This document shows positions 39,801 through 45,075 of a stretch of 61,609 bases of DNA, one piece after another. Origin of the DNA: Bacteroidales bacterium (GTDB taxonomy: Bacteria > Bacteroidota > Bacteroidia > Bacteroidales > UBA1715); the NCBI GenBank assembly GCA_017516865.1, contig JAFXAU010000024.1, positions 1-61,609 of the forward strand, given 5' to 3'. Positions within the stretch are counted from its first letter, which is position 1, and every line of letters begins with the position of its first letter. Under the pieces are notes generated by a model. That model was not told where the DNA came from. It made no database searches and saw only the letters and a program-made list of their open reading frames with translations. A program made the position numbers and the translations under genes.

Positions 39801-41512
39801 TACACCTTCATATTCGCTTTCGGCACCATTTGTTCAGGAGCAATCATGTTTCCAGAACAAACTAACATACCGAGCGTACGGAACCAACCGTGGAAATATT
39901 TCGGCGTACTGCCAATATATCGTTCTTCAGGATCGAGTTTTGCGGCGGTGTTGTTACCGTCCCACATCAACTCGCACTGACGATAAATATCGGCAATCAG
40001 TTCCAGATCCTCGGAAGCGACCGCCGCCGTGGCACCTGCACCTACAGAATAATTTGTATGATATGCGGAGGTGATTCCACCTGTATGAGTCCACTGCTGT
40101 GGAATTTGCGAAACGCCGAACCACTGAGGTTGTCCAGGGTCGGGACTCGCGCCTTGTTTTGCACAAATTTGTGTACCCGAATTTGACGGGTTTTTCAGCA
40201 AGCCGGCGTGACGGATACCCATCAGGCGTTCCGAATTATTGGTTCCGTCAATCACTTGGTGAGAAACTGGGTCCCAGTCATAATCGGCATCGCCGTGCCA
40301 CAAATAATCCAATATATGTCGCCACGGATAACGGAAGTCTTCACCATCCACATACACGCCGAACGTAGGTTGTCCGTCGGTCGCCATTTCCACCCGACCG
40401 ATCGAAGCGTACAAACCTTGGTCATACGCCTTTTTATTCAGCCAGTTACCCGAAGCCGCCGCTCGCTTGAACTGATGAATTTCCCATTCGGAGACAGCAC
40501 GGTTATTATCATCGACGCCGTCGCCGTTTTTCAGCCAACGCCAAAATTCCTCAAAATACGACGGAGCATCGTAATCTATATAGTTTCCGCCATAAATACT
40601 CAACAAGTTTGGACCACCATTGTACGGACCATTGATGTTCGGATAACGTGAAGTCGCGGCATCCGTGAATCTCCAACGGGTTAGCTCACCCCACGAGTTA
40701 CCACGTTTTTCGTAGCCGTCGATACCTATCACACCCGACAACATACCCGTAAGCTGACCGCTACCCTTGTCCCACTGTCCGAGCGTGTCAACCAAGGCAC
40801 CGACAACACGTTGCGTTTCGTATTTCAAAGAGATAGGATTCCCCTGATTATCCTTCACCACTTGTCCGTCCTGCATCATCCATTCTCCCCACTGTTTGTA
40901 GGCAATCAGCATTGCCATTGCTATATCAACGTCACCATCGGTTGCCGAGTGGCTATCGGAACCATACGCCGCATTAAACGTCTTATCTTTCCAAGCAGCC
41001 AAGTACGGACCAGCAAAGTCGTTGGCGTTCAAACCTCTTGTGCCACCGTCACGGAAACGTTTCACGCCCGAAAAACGAATGTCGTGAATCCACATATACA
41101 ATCCGTTGAATGTTTTTTGGTCGGCGAAAATTGCGGCGGCAAGCAATGCATATCCGTCACCTTCCGACACGAACGTTCCGTAGTTGCCCGGCACATCGTC
41201 ACGATTGAACGAAATATAACGGACGCCACAATACGTTCCCTCGTAACGACAACGGTGCATCATAATCTCGTACGCCTCACGCAACGTTTTTTCCATATCG
41301 GCGTGCGTCACACCCTCGGCGTTGTACTTTGCCAAAGACTTACCGCCACCAGTATATTCAAGGAATTGGGGGAACGGACAGGTAGGATTTCCCGAGTTTA
41401 TATTTATATTAATGAATACCGAGGGATCATACGTTGCCGTTTGTGCATATCCCAAAATAACAATAAACGACAAACAAATCGTACAAATTACATGTAAGTA
41501 TAACTTCTTCAT
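27818..41512 (-). CDS. giant T9SS-secreted protein: GH8 domain, DUF11-like and Ig-like repeats, type B sorting domain
   Basis: The 4,564-residue protein has a signal peptide (residues 1-23). Residues ~35-556 are a glycoside hydrolase family 8 domain: TFVSEGDGYALL with proton-donor Glu117, ATDGDVDIAMAM (190-201) matching the GH8 signature, DYDAPSYFEEFW, EDFRYPWRHI with Asp392 as probable base, and FHGWFRTLGMLVCSGNM at its end. DUF11-like domains follow at ~570-700, ~705-1090 and ~1095-1390; the latter two contain inserted domains. About thirty Ig-like domains run from ~1405 to ~4455, with a three-domain super-repeat at 2829-3637 and a foreign module at 2001-2261. The last ~107 residues are a type B (gliding-associated) T9SS sorting domain. 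GH8 enzymes cut beta-1,4 glucan, xylan or chitosan. The linker would hold the enzyme far from the surface. The divergent PorP/SprF gene is the expected partner. Confidence 0.9.
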   Translation of the reverse strand: MKKLYLHVICTICLSFIVILGYAQTATYDPSVFINININSGNPTCPFPQFLEYTGGGKSLAKYNAEGVTHADMEKTLREAYEIMMHRCRYEGTYCGVRYISFNRDDVPGNYGTFVSEGDGYALLAAAIFADQKTFNGLYMWIHDIRFSGVKRFRDGGTRGLNANDFAGPYLAAWKDKTFNAAYGSDSHSATDGDVDIAMAMLIAYKQWGEWMMQDGQVVKDNQGNPISLKYETQRVVGALVDTLGQWDKGSGQLTGMLSGVIGIDGYEKRGNSWGELTRWRFTDAATSRYPNINGPYNGGPNLLSIYGGNYIDYDAPSYFEEFWRWLKNGDGVDDNNRAVSEWEIHQFKRAAASGNWLNKKAYDQGLYASIGRVEMATDGQPTFGVYVDGEDFRYPWRHILDYLWHGDADYDWDPVSHQVIDGTNNSERLMGIRHAGLLKNPSNSGTQICAKQGASPDPGQPQWFGVSQIPQQWTHTGGITSAYHTNYSVGAGATAAVASEDLELIADIYRQCELMWDGNNTAAKLDPEERYIGSTPKYFHGWFRTLGMLVCSGNMIAPEQMVPKANMKVYMSVDKTYAYEGDRVSYTVQYRNYGSLNATGVTIQTPLDEDYTFVSANKGGVYDPATHTITWNIGTVPGFKSGGLAATIDSVAFTVRITSLANDRVCETSTISGDNFPEWISNEYPNHATYTMERNCVDVLANRSLVVEKTANRKELNPNDNVTFTVDFENVSSDDSWLNGGRDNVRISYGNYYMNGNAYQFYHLYRFWNDSYEAYINMNNYRVSYFMFDAAAQGLYSATNQTGWTFVVDNQNDLDKYGYNPSSGPITFAYQKIPQGEDRYGKWNQRLMIRFADVLMAPSTHVYDKLDSQYLLHKGVWGPGFIRARLASNPATDLTARVQDDWSFSTDITAGTIDGQGETFTLISPCWANYDNLGYEIDNYSRHTCSRPISRLTNFDRVLVEEFDGYTWRRIQGRGPLPGKEAYHVTIVDTIPKELRFNEFVTKKALGIEATYTAAPAGASYSGIVKWTIPEMLVGEKGKLVYSCTANDIGCPNAADAHYINAAWIYSDTDSPDSSSVELTTTCTDLPPYIEPQNSLFKTASQTTASVGDVISYEVKYVNTTGTIVDENCSSTTNWMPLGNGSMSSVSNGALKLSTNGGGAFFFGPKYSYGKNGEVLLKFSGCNSVTQDLYFVMRYKSGTPGSSNFRGIAMKLRINIDGANRFGYTLYNNGTQVAEEGTSWANAMSFPGSSSAPVLKFVLNEDHLYLYINDEENDWTTVVKDWGGLTIDAGNFGLYVNSNGNGQLAIDNFYSNLDYAYDITLSDELPDELTNISNISGSGTYNAGNKKITWPAVAGPIAPNEEISYTFDATVYSCNAYINNYATAKVYGQEDVRVVNSVKCGTTVCPDPPVASNIECCVGDVKTLTATATGNNRLKWYDADKVALASTTIPTTEAAVLTYYVSQVGSCESDLTEVTVTVRATEKPEVSDVSYCKNQSNVTALSVDGDNIKWYNSSKVELGDAPVPDVSAESETTYYVTQTQNDCESDYAAITVSVGALAPPTVASPVSYCQGETATALTATATGTLQWYTSESSTTAETSIVPSTATVATTKYYVSQSSGECESERAEIEVVVRDKPVSSISASADSYCGDASTVNLSISSEHTLTGATYSWQKDGGDISDESSITNAEAGEYTCVVTLDGCSYTTEAKTITQNESPAYTISGDGSYCPESVSKTPVVITFTAGKAPFTFTENVTGANTSTENTFSIDNPSGGVYKLTSLTDDNGCEMTATAASVEVVDLETPDLSIASIPSVCAGSDAVDVSNYVTAGTGTLSYETDKGTITAAGVLSDLTTAGEYTVTVKLKGTTAPYCVNTQTATVTVAENPSVSLAATYTVCSESDLELTPTNNGTSTYSYAWAGDGATKLNSTSLDNPTFNAGVTADTDYTLELTVTDRANSCSSTVFTTVTTYALPTVTLSADKDFVCSDAELEVKANVNSSNADKYYFSVGPTQKAKFAPGNLQYQASTNTWRFADEQFTIIEQGNSNKSASYDGWVDLFGWGTSGWSGSGANKYQPYDLGGFSDDYYLGGSAGNNMTGDYANADWGIYNAISNGGNKAGLWRTPTMAEWEYLRSGRPNADNLVAVACVNNVNGVIILPDNWELPSGITFNPGFSSGNGDEYFKTINEYTYDEWKKMEANGALFLPTSCTLAGTTVQYIRADGSYWSSTTSGASACYFGLRSNKTSFIYEYNRGYGRGVRLLKEVTTGSGNGVGEWTNATKVTDTTATIDGSANAAGPLTVSYVYTDGHSCKSKEATKDFTIVAKPDKPQVTTISYCLNADVTEPLSLVGVANPLWYGTTGTETPSTTGPVPSTASVGTTKYYVSQVVDGCESEQAELSVVVKDKLVPEIVLSNASVCKGTAVNVSLSQEFKSQTWSGTAATNLNSTTMAAPTFLASADAGTYTLQVSVEDASGCMGTSEDVTITVNPIPVVSLATPKAGNCISESTAQTITATIEPSDLNGTFQWTNVTNDSKTSASFVPSSHNAGDYEVTYQFTSDANCASNVATLTMSVYALPEITITPSKTDVCASGENSADVTMTPSLTTGTFEYSVDNGTIGTDGTLPTSNGAGTYTITLMYTDGNSCQKSAETVVTIHELPDVKFANTNPTEICYNTDAVTLAVEPATTTAANFKFVGTSGASSAEFNPATAAVGQNAITYTYTDAFGCQNSATHNLEVVKVLAPTVDAPNPKTVTIDDFGVLLDVTTMTATANVATDELIWQDEARTQLKTGNSYESPETTEGQYSYFVKEYRTINGKACYSDSTLATLVLSNCSAKSPIAESKKLCVGDDGAITLTATNADDTRKLSWFSDQAITTVLQDDADSYATTVSTASAGVFTYYVAEYDANKDCWSVPTPVTVTVNDLPQVSINQIDYLCYADGTYTAAGTINSVASTAGTWSVVGDKITVDAQSGVIDLTSAGKNDGTYTLRYSYTDGNGCSNYAEEEFVIEYPDKPESDGYLGIVSKPLTVEVSAKATSLEANYSEVHWYASATASTYETGDSWQPGDDPTTEHTTTYYLTQVVNGCESEKAEAVVQIVSCPFAKPDVVSAEACQKATSLDDLQASLPTTTTVLPADKWIWYDANKNELTAGTANTYASGVSTETADVTTFYVGYLATEPTTQEQCPSPLAEVTVTIHELPSVTITPVDNAICYELGDYQMSATVNGAMMTAGNWSVENNAAVVSSYGIFNSKQNGQVDASYNVRYTYTDQNTNCTNYDELTVTVEYPEIPSASDYAGLTSQPDPVVLNAQNIETQGTANWYANGVVASNSTQWTTDDNPSQAHTSIYNLSQTVQGCESEKVSVTVTINDCPFMAPVATGTEICQDGTNLSDISAALPASTTVSADSWIWYDSNKNELTRGTANSFATGVSTATSGTHTFYVSYLATDALSHIQCESAKAEVTVVVNPLPEITFDQSNKQLVCYDGGDVVWKATVDYHSNGVGNGSWAVDGTENNGITSAGVFNPTAFGEQTGTYEISYTYTDGKSCVNTAKQNIKVQFTPAPDVVDFAALTEQNKTVVVSATPISNDAEITWYDANNAKKSDNAEYVTGDNGATIIHKSYFATQTINMCESKKSEAKVDIIDCPVPKPAIVSPEPICNYDAFPELQASLGEWTAGTRPNGSAEVSFKFYETEISEEPITVSATGIFVPTIDETTAATYTYWVAEYNGNVFPAACESKRVKVTVEVKKPQPPMVNVTKQEVCFGEKNPTLTAVAQGNVQWYETEPAYPATDSDAERTSYISTQTEVGTHTVWATQMYDNCLSEATSVTFTVKPNPAAPTVADVSICESAPKESLCATPADGGTITWYTNENRTGQLSKLTCYTPPVTYPDVYEYYASQTVDGCESETQKATYTIRRMPLSPVVQTNPVTCIYDSEHELSVPEQQGITVAWYSSADTTSKLYEGNTFTHQITDAGTKRYYVRQIENGCVGNYSVASFVIAEQPAQPITTDDVVCQGSTATLYTDGPRDVWYTDETLNEVAGVGYSISIPEVNQKTTYYVVRERNGCQSLVSEVSATIIEQPTLSITVDDEEVSIIKRCVYDEEPTLTASVSPAMSANDYVEWNIFPGNKTVKGGESIVLSDYVTLSSTSTSGQIYTVRAQYMVKNTHKDIYCPSVVDTVKMQTNSKARTPIVLSKVICQGEEIEPMIALGSPNTTWLSQDGILPLVATGMRYEFAKQQNDLPVGNYRFKVFDISYENGCHSDTADVELTLAPAAQTKIYGKDSVCVNTTEEYYTKYSEESTYMWTVSGGNLNYSKDMNSSSIRYVDWSYSGIDTVVVFEQTWAGCRGSDTLVVKVAANPHAMFGWSLPGSSNVVELRDSTVQDSIIDVTATGERIAEEVPYTLYWNYGHAGSPTDAVDLEVPYRQRLNYIYEDGYEFGYNCPILTVENSYGCSDTYSDCIFINVTSGLYVPTAFAPMNPSAGVRFFQPKGYNLKTCHVSVYDKWGNLVWYSDEVEDGMFVGKWDGRCNGKMMMADTYIWKMDATFTDDREWEGFKTADGKRVKFGNVTLIR
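27821..28141 (-). other. domain: type B T9SS sorting domain of the giant protein
   Basis: Residues ~4458-4564 show VPTAFAPMNPSAG, LKTCHVSVYDKWGNLVWYS, GKWDGRCNGKMMMADTYIWK and a closing KFGNVTLIR. This is the gliding motility-associated C-terminal (CHU_C) pattern that directs T9SS export and usually works with a PorP/SprF protein. Confidence 0.9.
30602..33028 (-). repeat. three copies of a ~270-residue three-Ig super-repeat
   Basis: Cysteines at residues 2829, 3095, 3365 and 3638 mark repeated boundaries (NCSAKSP, SCPFAKP, NDCPFMAP, IDCPVPKP), spaced 266, 270 and 273 residues. Each unit holds one Ig-like domain ending in YxAEYD or YLAT sequence, a second with YTYTDxNxC, and a third ending xxQxVxxCESEK. 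This points to expansion by segmental duplication of three domains at a time. Confidence 0.8.
34730..35512 (-). other. domain: module inserted inside an Ig-like repeat of the giant protein
   Basis: Residues ~2001-2261 (FAPGNLQYQASTNTWRFA, WVDLFGWGTSGW, WGIYNAISNGGNKAGLWR, RTPTMAEWEYL, VIILPDNW, SYWSSTTSG, GRGVRLLKEV) are a homologue of the exported protein at 9402. The insertion splits an Ig-like domain: VTLSADKDFVCSDAELEVKA lies before it and YVYTDGHSCKSKEA, its normal end, after it. Confidence 0.8.
37586..38140 (-). other. domain: concanavalin-like domain nested in a DUF11-like domain
   Basis: Residues ~1125-1309 (ALKLSTNGGGAFFFGPKYS, LYFVMRYKSG, LYLYINDEENDW, GNFGLYVNSNGNGQLAIDNF) have the look of a laminin-G/DUF1080-type jelly roll, often a glycan-binding fold. 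The DUF11-like strands resume directly after (DYAYDITLSDELPDEL), so the domain is inserted rather than placed in tandem. Confidence 0.6.
39845..41410 (-). other. domain: glycoside hydrolase family 8 catalytic domain
   Basis: Residues ~35-556. The order of motifs follows GH8: proton donor Glu117 in SEGDGY, signature ATDGDVDIAMAMLIAYKQW (190-208), a DAPSYF segment, a DFRYPWR segment and a C-terminal GMLVCSGNM. GH8 is an inverting family with an (alpha/alpha)6 barrel. In the best-known members the base lies in a DAxR motif; here the segment reads EDFR, so base identity (Glu391 or Asp392) is uncertain. Confidence 0.9.
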
Positions 41513-41586
41513 CTTTATATTTTTTTAATAGACAATTCATTTCACAATGAAGTATCCATTTTTCAACATTTTTCCAATAAACGCTC

Positions 41587-41594
41587 CAAATATA
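41587..41594 (-). promoter_or_regulatory. -7 element of the giant gene
   Basis: Minus strand TATATTTG fits TAnnTTTG, about 75 bases before the giant gene's ATG. No proper -33 TTG is seen. The 294-bp gap is shared with the divergent PorP/SprF gene. Confidence 0.4.
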
Positions 41595-41736
41595 CAAAAA
41601 TCAAGAAAAACCCGAATTCATTTCGGAGAATTTTAATTTTTGGGAGGAAATAAGTTCAAAAACGGCAAAAATTCACTTTTTTTCGCCTAAAACTAAAAAA
41701 AAACATAGGAAAGCACGCATTCAATATTTTTTTTCA

Positions 41737-41744
41737 TATATTTG
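41737..41744 (+). promoter_or_regulatory. -7 element of the PorP/SprF gene
   Basis: TATATTTG at 63 bases before the ATG. A small hairpin CTGCC/GGCAG (41750-41773) lies in the predicted leader. No clear -33 element. Confidence 0.4.
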
Positions 41745-41806
41745 CACAACTGCCTAATGTCTAAAAAAGGCAGAAGAAAATTGTTTAGAAAGATAAATAG
41801 GAAACG

Positions 41807-42973
41807 ATGAAGAGAATTTATATTTCTATTATTGCTTTTGCATCATCTTTGCTTTATGCAAATATGTCAATGGCTCAGGACCCTAACTATTCTCAATTCT
41901 ATTTGAAGGAGACATATTATAATCCAGCATTGACAGGTATCAATCCCGGTCTTCGTGGAACGATTACCGACCGTCACTTGTGGACAAAGGTTCCGGGAGA
42001 ATGGGGAACAGAAAGTATCTGTTTCGATTACTATGATGTTAAATTTGCACAAGGTGGTATCGGCGGTTTCTTCACCAGAAACACGCAAGGACAGAATTGT
42101 TTGAATACATACCAAGGCGGCTTGGCGTATGCAAAACAAATCCGTATCCTTCCCGACTTGATGTTGCAAATTGGTGCAGGTGCTCAATACATTCATAAAA
42201 ATATTGATTATGATGAAATGATCTTCACCGACCAATTGGACCCTCGTTTTGGTGCAATTTACGAAACGGAGTTCGTTCCACCTGAAGAAGGTGAATGGAG
42301 TCAAGGTACGTTTGACTACAATGCAGGTATGGCAGTTCAGTTCAATATTCGCCAAACTCCTGTTAAGTATCTTGCTACAAGTGTATTCGGTGTTGCATTC
42401 CACCACTTGACTCAACCAGATATTTCATGGCTTGACGACGGACAAGAATCTCCACTTCCTATGAAGTTCGACATTCACGGATATATGCAGTTCCGAATCA
42501 ATCGAAAAGGATTCCACAACAAATACTTCTTGGTCTGCCCTGGATTTATCTTCGAAAATCAAGCAGAAGCAAATCAATGGTTTAAAGGTTCGGAGTCTGG
42601 TTCAAAAACACTCACATTCGGTGTGAATGCAAACATTCCTTCGAAAGTTTCGTTCATGTCTTCACTACATGCCGGTGTTTGGATGCGTAAGCAATTCTAC
42701 AAGAAAGCGTCTTTAGAAGATGTTGCAAACAGCATCAAGGCAAAGAGTTTCGATGCAGTCATTCTTAGTCTTGGTTATATCAAATACTCAAAGGACAAAA
42801 AACAATTGTACCAGTTCTTGTATAGCTACGATATGACAATTTCAAACGCAGGTTTGTCAACTGGTGGTACTCACGAGGTAACTTTGAGTTTCGAAATTCA
42901 TGACCTTGCAATCAAGGGTTCTACGCAGAAACGTTCTGCCGTTCCACACCCGAATGATAAATTCTTACGATAA
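41807..42973 (+). CDS. PorP/SprF family type IX secretion protein
   Basis: The 388-residue outer-membrane protein has a signal peptide (to MSMAQ, residue 24) and then the family pattern DPNYSQFYLKETYYNPALTG, GITDRHLW-like entry, GGIGGFFTRN and repeated beta-strand segments ending in LSTGGTHEVTLSFE. PorP/SprF proteins cooperate with T9SS and anchor or attach type B cargo; each SprB-like giant protein usually has its own SprF-like partner encoded alongside. Here the neighbour, divergently transcribed with 294 bases between starts, is the giant GH8 protein with such a sorting domain. A terminator follows at 42992. Confidence 0.9.
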   Translation: MKRIYISIIAFASSLLYANMSMAQDPNYSQFYLKETYYNPALTGINPGLRGTITDRHLWTKVPGEWGTESICFDYYDVKFAQGGIGGFFTRNTQGQNCLNTYQGGLAYAKQIRILPDLMLQIGAGAQYIHKNIDYDEMIFTDQLDPRFGAIYETEFVPPEEGEWSQGTFDYNAGMAVQFNIRQTPVKYLATSVFGVAFHHLTQPDISWLDDGQESPLPMKFDIHGYMQFRINRKGFHNKYFLVCPGFIFENQAEANQWFKGSESGSKTLTFGVNANIPSKVSFMSSLHAGVWMRKQFYKKASLEDVANSIKAKSFDAVILSLGYIKYSKDKKQLYQFLYSYDMTISNAGLSTGGTHEVTLSFEIHDLAIKGSTQKRSAVPHPNDKFLR

Positions 42974-42991
42974 AAATTATTCAGTATTACG

Positions 42992-43023
42992 AAAGGCTGT
43001 TCCACAAGGACAGCCTTTTTTTA
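42992..43023 (+). terminator. terminator of the PorP/SprF gene
   Basis: AAAGGCTGT pairs with ACAGCCTTT, followed by TTTTT. It starts 18 bases after the stop codon. Confidence 0.85.
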
Positions 43024-43037
43024 TAACATAATAAACA

Positions 43038-43073
43038 TCTTGTAGAGACGCGCCATGGAACGTTTCTACAAGA
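43038..43073. repeat. palindrome with TGTAGAGACGCG core
   Basis: TCTTGTAGAGACG pairs with CGTTTCTACAAGA (one G-U). The core TGTAGAGACGCG recurs at 54354 in another palindrome. Similar GTAGAGACGCG palindromes are spread through many bacterial genomes. Its presence within the extended xerD frame favours the downstream start. Confidence 0.6.
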
Positions 43074-43099
43074 TAAAATTAAACATTTACTGCATTTTT

Positions 43100-44008
43100 A
43101 TGGATTGGGAATCTGCAATTTCTGATTTTGTCACCTACCTCCGATTAGAAAAATCGTTGTCGGACAATTCCATCGAGGCATACCGCCACGATGTAATGAA
43201 ACTCTATCAATACCTGATTGCAACAGACCAAAGCGAAATCACTCCTGAAAAAATAACAATTGAACATCTGCATGAATTTCTGTATTGGATAAATCACGAC
43301 GAAAACGAAAAAATCAACGAACGTTCACAGGCACGCATTATTTCGGGAATAAAGAATTTTTTCGCCTATTTACAATTGGATGACATTATAAATATTGACC
43401 CGACAGACTTGTTGCAAGCGCCAAAAATCCCTAAAAAGTTGCCTGTCTATCTGTCAATCGAGGAAATTGACAAACTCATCAACGCCGTCGACGTCACAAA
43501 AGACGAAGGTCATCGAAACCGTGCAATTATCGAAACATTGTACAGCTGTGGACTACGCGTAAGCGAATTGGTAAACCTCCGCATTCACAACCTGCATTTT
43601 AAGGAAGGATTCATTCGCATTGTCGGCAAAGGCGACAAAGAACGTCTTGTCCCCATAAGCGACAAGGCAATCAGAGAAATTAACAATTATATGCAATGGC
43701 GCTGTCACCTTACCATTCCCGAAGGCGAACAAGATTACCTTTTCCTTAACCGACGCGGGAAGCACATGACACGAAACATGGTTTTTCTTATTATAAAAGA
43801 CGTGGCGGCACGAGTTGGACTTTCGAAAAACATTAGTCCTCACACATTCCGACATTCCTTTGCCACGCACATGGTCAATGCCGGGGCAGATTTACGCTCT
43901 GTGCAAGAAATGTTAGGACATGAATCTATTCTGACAACCGAAATTTACACCCATCTCGACAAACAACATCTGCACGACACAATAATGTTGTATCATCCGA
44001 GACGGTAA
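43100..44008 (+). CDS. xerD: tyrosine recombinase XerD-type
   Basis: The 302-residue site-specific recombinase has an N-terminal core-binding domain (residues 1-105) and a catalytic domain with the full set of residues: Arg153 in GLRVSEL, Lys177 in GKGDKER, His248 and Arg251 in HTFRHSF, His274 in LGHESI and Tyr283 in EIYTH. The length and lack of an insertion fit XerC/XerD, which resolve chromosome dimers at dif. I chose the ATG at 43100 because the upstream in-frame ATG at 43055 lies within a palindromic repeat. No integrative element surrounds it, so a housekeeping role is most likely. Confidence 0.9.
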   Translation: MDWESAISDFVTYLRLEKSLSDNSIEAYRHDVMKLYQYLIATDQSEITPEKITIEHLHEFLYWINHDENEKINERSQARIISGIKNFFAYLQLDDIINIDPTDLLQAPKIPKKLPVYLSIEEIDKLINAVDVTKDEGHRNRAIIETLYSCGLRVSELVNLRIHNLHFKEGFIRIVGKGDKERLVPISDKAIREINNYMQWRCHLTIPEGEQDYLFLNRRGKHMTRNMVFLIIKDVAARVGLSKNISPHTFRHSFATHMVNAGADLRSVQEMLGHESILTTEIYTHLDKQHLHDTIMLYHPRR

Positions 44009-44010
44009 AC

Positions 44011-45069
44011 TCAGCAGGAAATAGTTCTATCGACAGCCTTTACAGATTTTTTCCACTGTGCGTCGCGCACCTGATACATACGTTCAATAATGTCTATCAC
44101 CTTTAAGCCTTCGAGTACGTTGGTGGTGATGCTGCCGTTTTCTTGCAATTTTTCCACCACATTTTGAATGACGTAATGATGATTCTGTGCAGAACCTTTG
44201 TATGCACCATAATCGTTCGGAGGATTCGACGGAGCGAGCGTCGGCATTTCGTAGTCCTTTATGTGGCAATATTCCACCTCGTTCATATATTGACCAGAAA
44301 CCTTCACCGTACCTTTCTCCCCCACAATAATTATACTGCTTTCCAAATTGGTGTCCCACACCGAAGTGGAATAGTTCAGACTGCCCATTCCACCGTTCAC
44401 AAAATCAAAGGTGACAACTCCGCTATCTTCAAAATCGGTGAGCGACTGATGCGAAAAGTCATGGAAATTGCCACGAATGTTGGTAATGTCGCCAAACAGC
44501 CAATACATAATATCAATAAAATGAGAGAATTGCGTGAACAGCGTTCCCCCGTCCAAATCAGCAGTTCCGTGCCAGTCACCTTTTTTGTAGTATCGTTCAT
44601 CACGGTTCCAGTAACAGTTTAGCTGAACCATATAAATATCACCCAGACGTTTTTCTGTCACTATTTGCTTGAGCCATACCGACGGCGGAGAATAACGGTT
44701 CTGCATCACACAAAATACGTGACGAGAAACCTGTAACGACTTGAATACGATTTGTTCCGCATCGTGTTTTGTAAGTGCGATAGGTTTTTCCAGCACCACA
44801 TGGTGTTTTTTCTCCAACGCCTTAATCGCATATTCCGCATGGAAACCATTAGGTGTACAAATATTCACCACGTCAATATCAATATCCAAGTCCGAATCCA
44901 ACAATTCATCAATTGAGCGGAAATATGGGACGTCTATGTTATCCAGCTCGACCTGTTCCTTTGGCAAAATATCGCACACGGCAACGAGTTGAGCATTTGC
45001 TGTGCAGCGAATCACCTCGGCGTGCCGCCTACCAATACGTCCGTAACCGATTACAGCAAATTTTATCAT
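44011..45069 (-). CDS. Gfo/Idh/MocA family sugar oxidoreductase
   Basis: The 352-residue enzyme has the NAD-binding GYGRIGRRHAE (residues 8-18), VVNICTPNGFHAEYA, and the catalytic-type EKPIALT with its lysine. Further on, DLDGGTLFTQFSHFIDI fits the substrate-binding His segment. The WlbA/WbpB-like variant that oxidises nucleotide sugars at C3 would suit the company of a glycosyltransferase, but the substrate cannot be read. It follows the glycosyltransferase gene after six bases. Confidence 0.85.
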   Translation of the reverse strand: MIKFAVIGYGRIGRRHAEVIRCTANAQLVAVCDILPKEQVELDNIDVPYFRSIDELLDSDLDIDIDVVNICTPNGFHAEYAIKALEKKHHVVLEKPIALTKHDAEQIVFKSLQVSRHVFCVMQNRYSPPSVWLKQIVTEKRLGDIYMVQLNCYWNRDERYYKKGDWHGTADLDGGTLFTQFSHFIDIMYWLFGDITNIRGNFHDFSHQSLTDFEDSGVVTFDFVNGGMGSLNYSTSVWDTNLESSIIIVGEKGTVKVSGQYMNEVEYCHIKDYEMPTLAPSNPPNDYGAYKGSAQNHHYVIQNVVEKLQENGSITTNVLEGLKVIDIIERMYQVRDAQWKKSVKAVDRTISC

Positions 45070-45075
45070 AAGGTT

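Noticed and set aside
39221..41497. Several long open frames on the plus strand opposite the giant gene (up to ~228 codons)
   Set aside because: They are antisense to a protein with clear domains, are rich in Arg/His/Ser as expected for shadow frames, and have no start context or recognisable motif.
43055..43099. Extended start of the XerD gene
   Set aside because: The extra 15 codons are made of a palindromic repeat; the family start matches the ATG at 43100.
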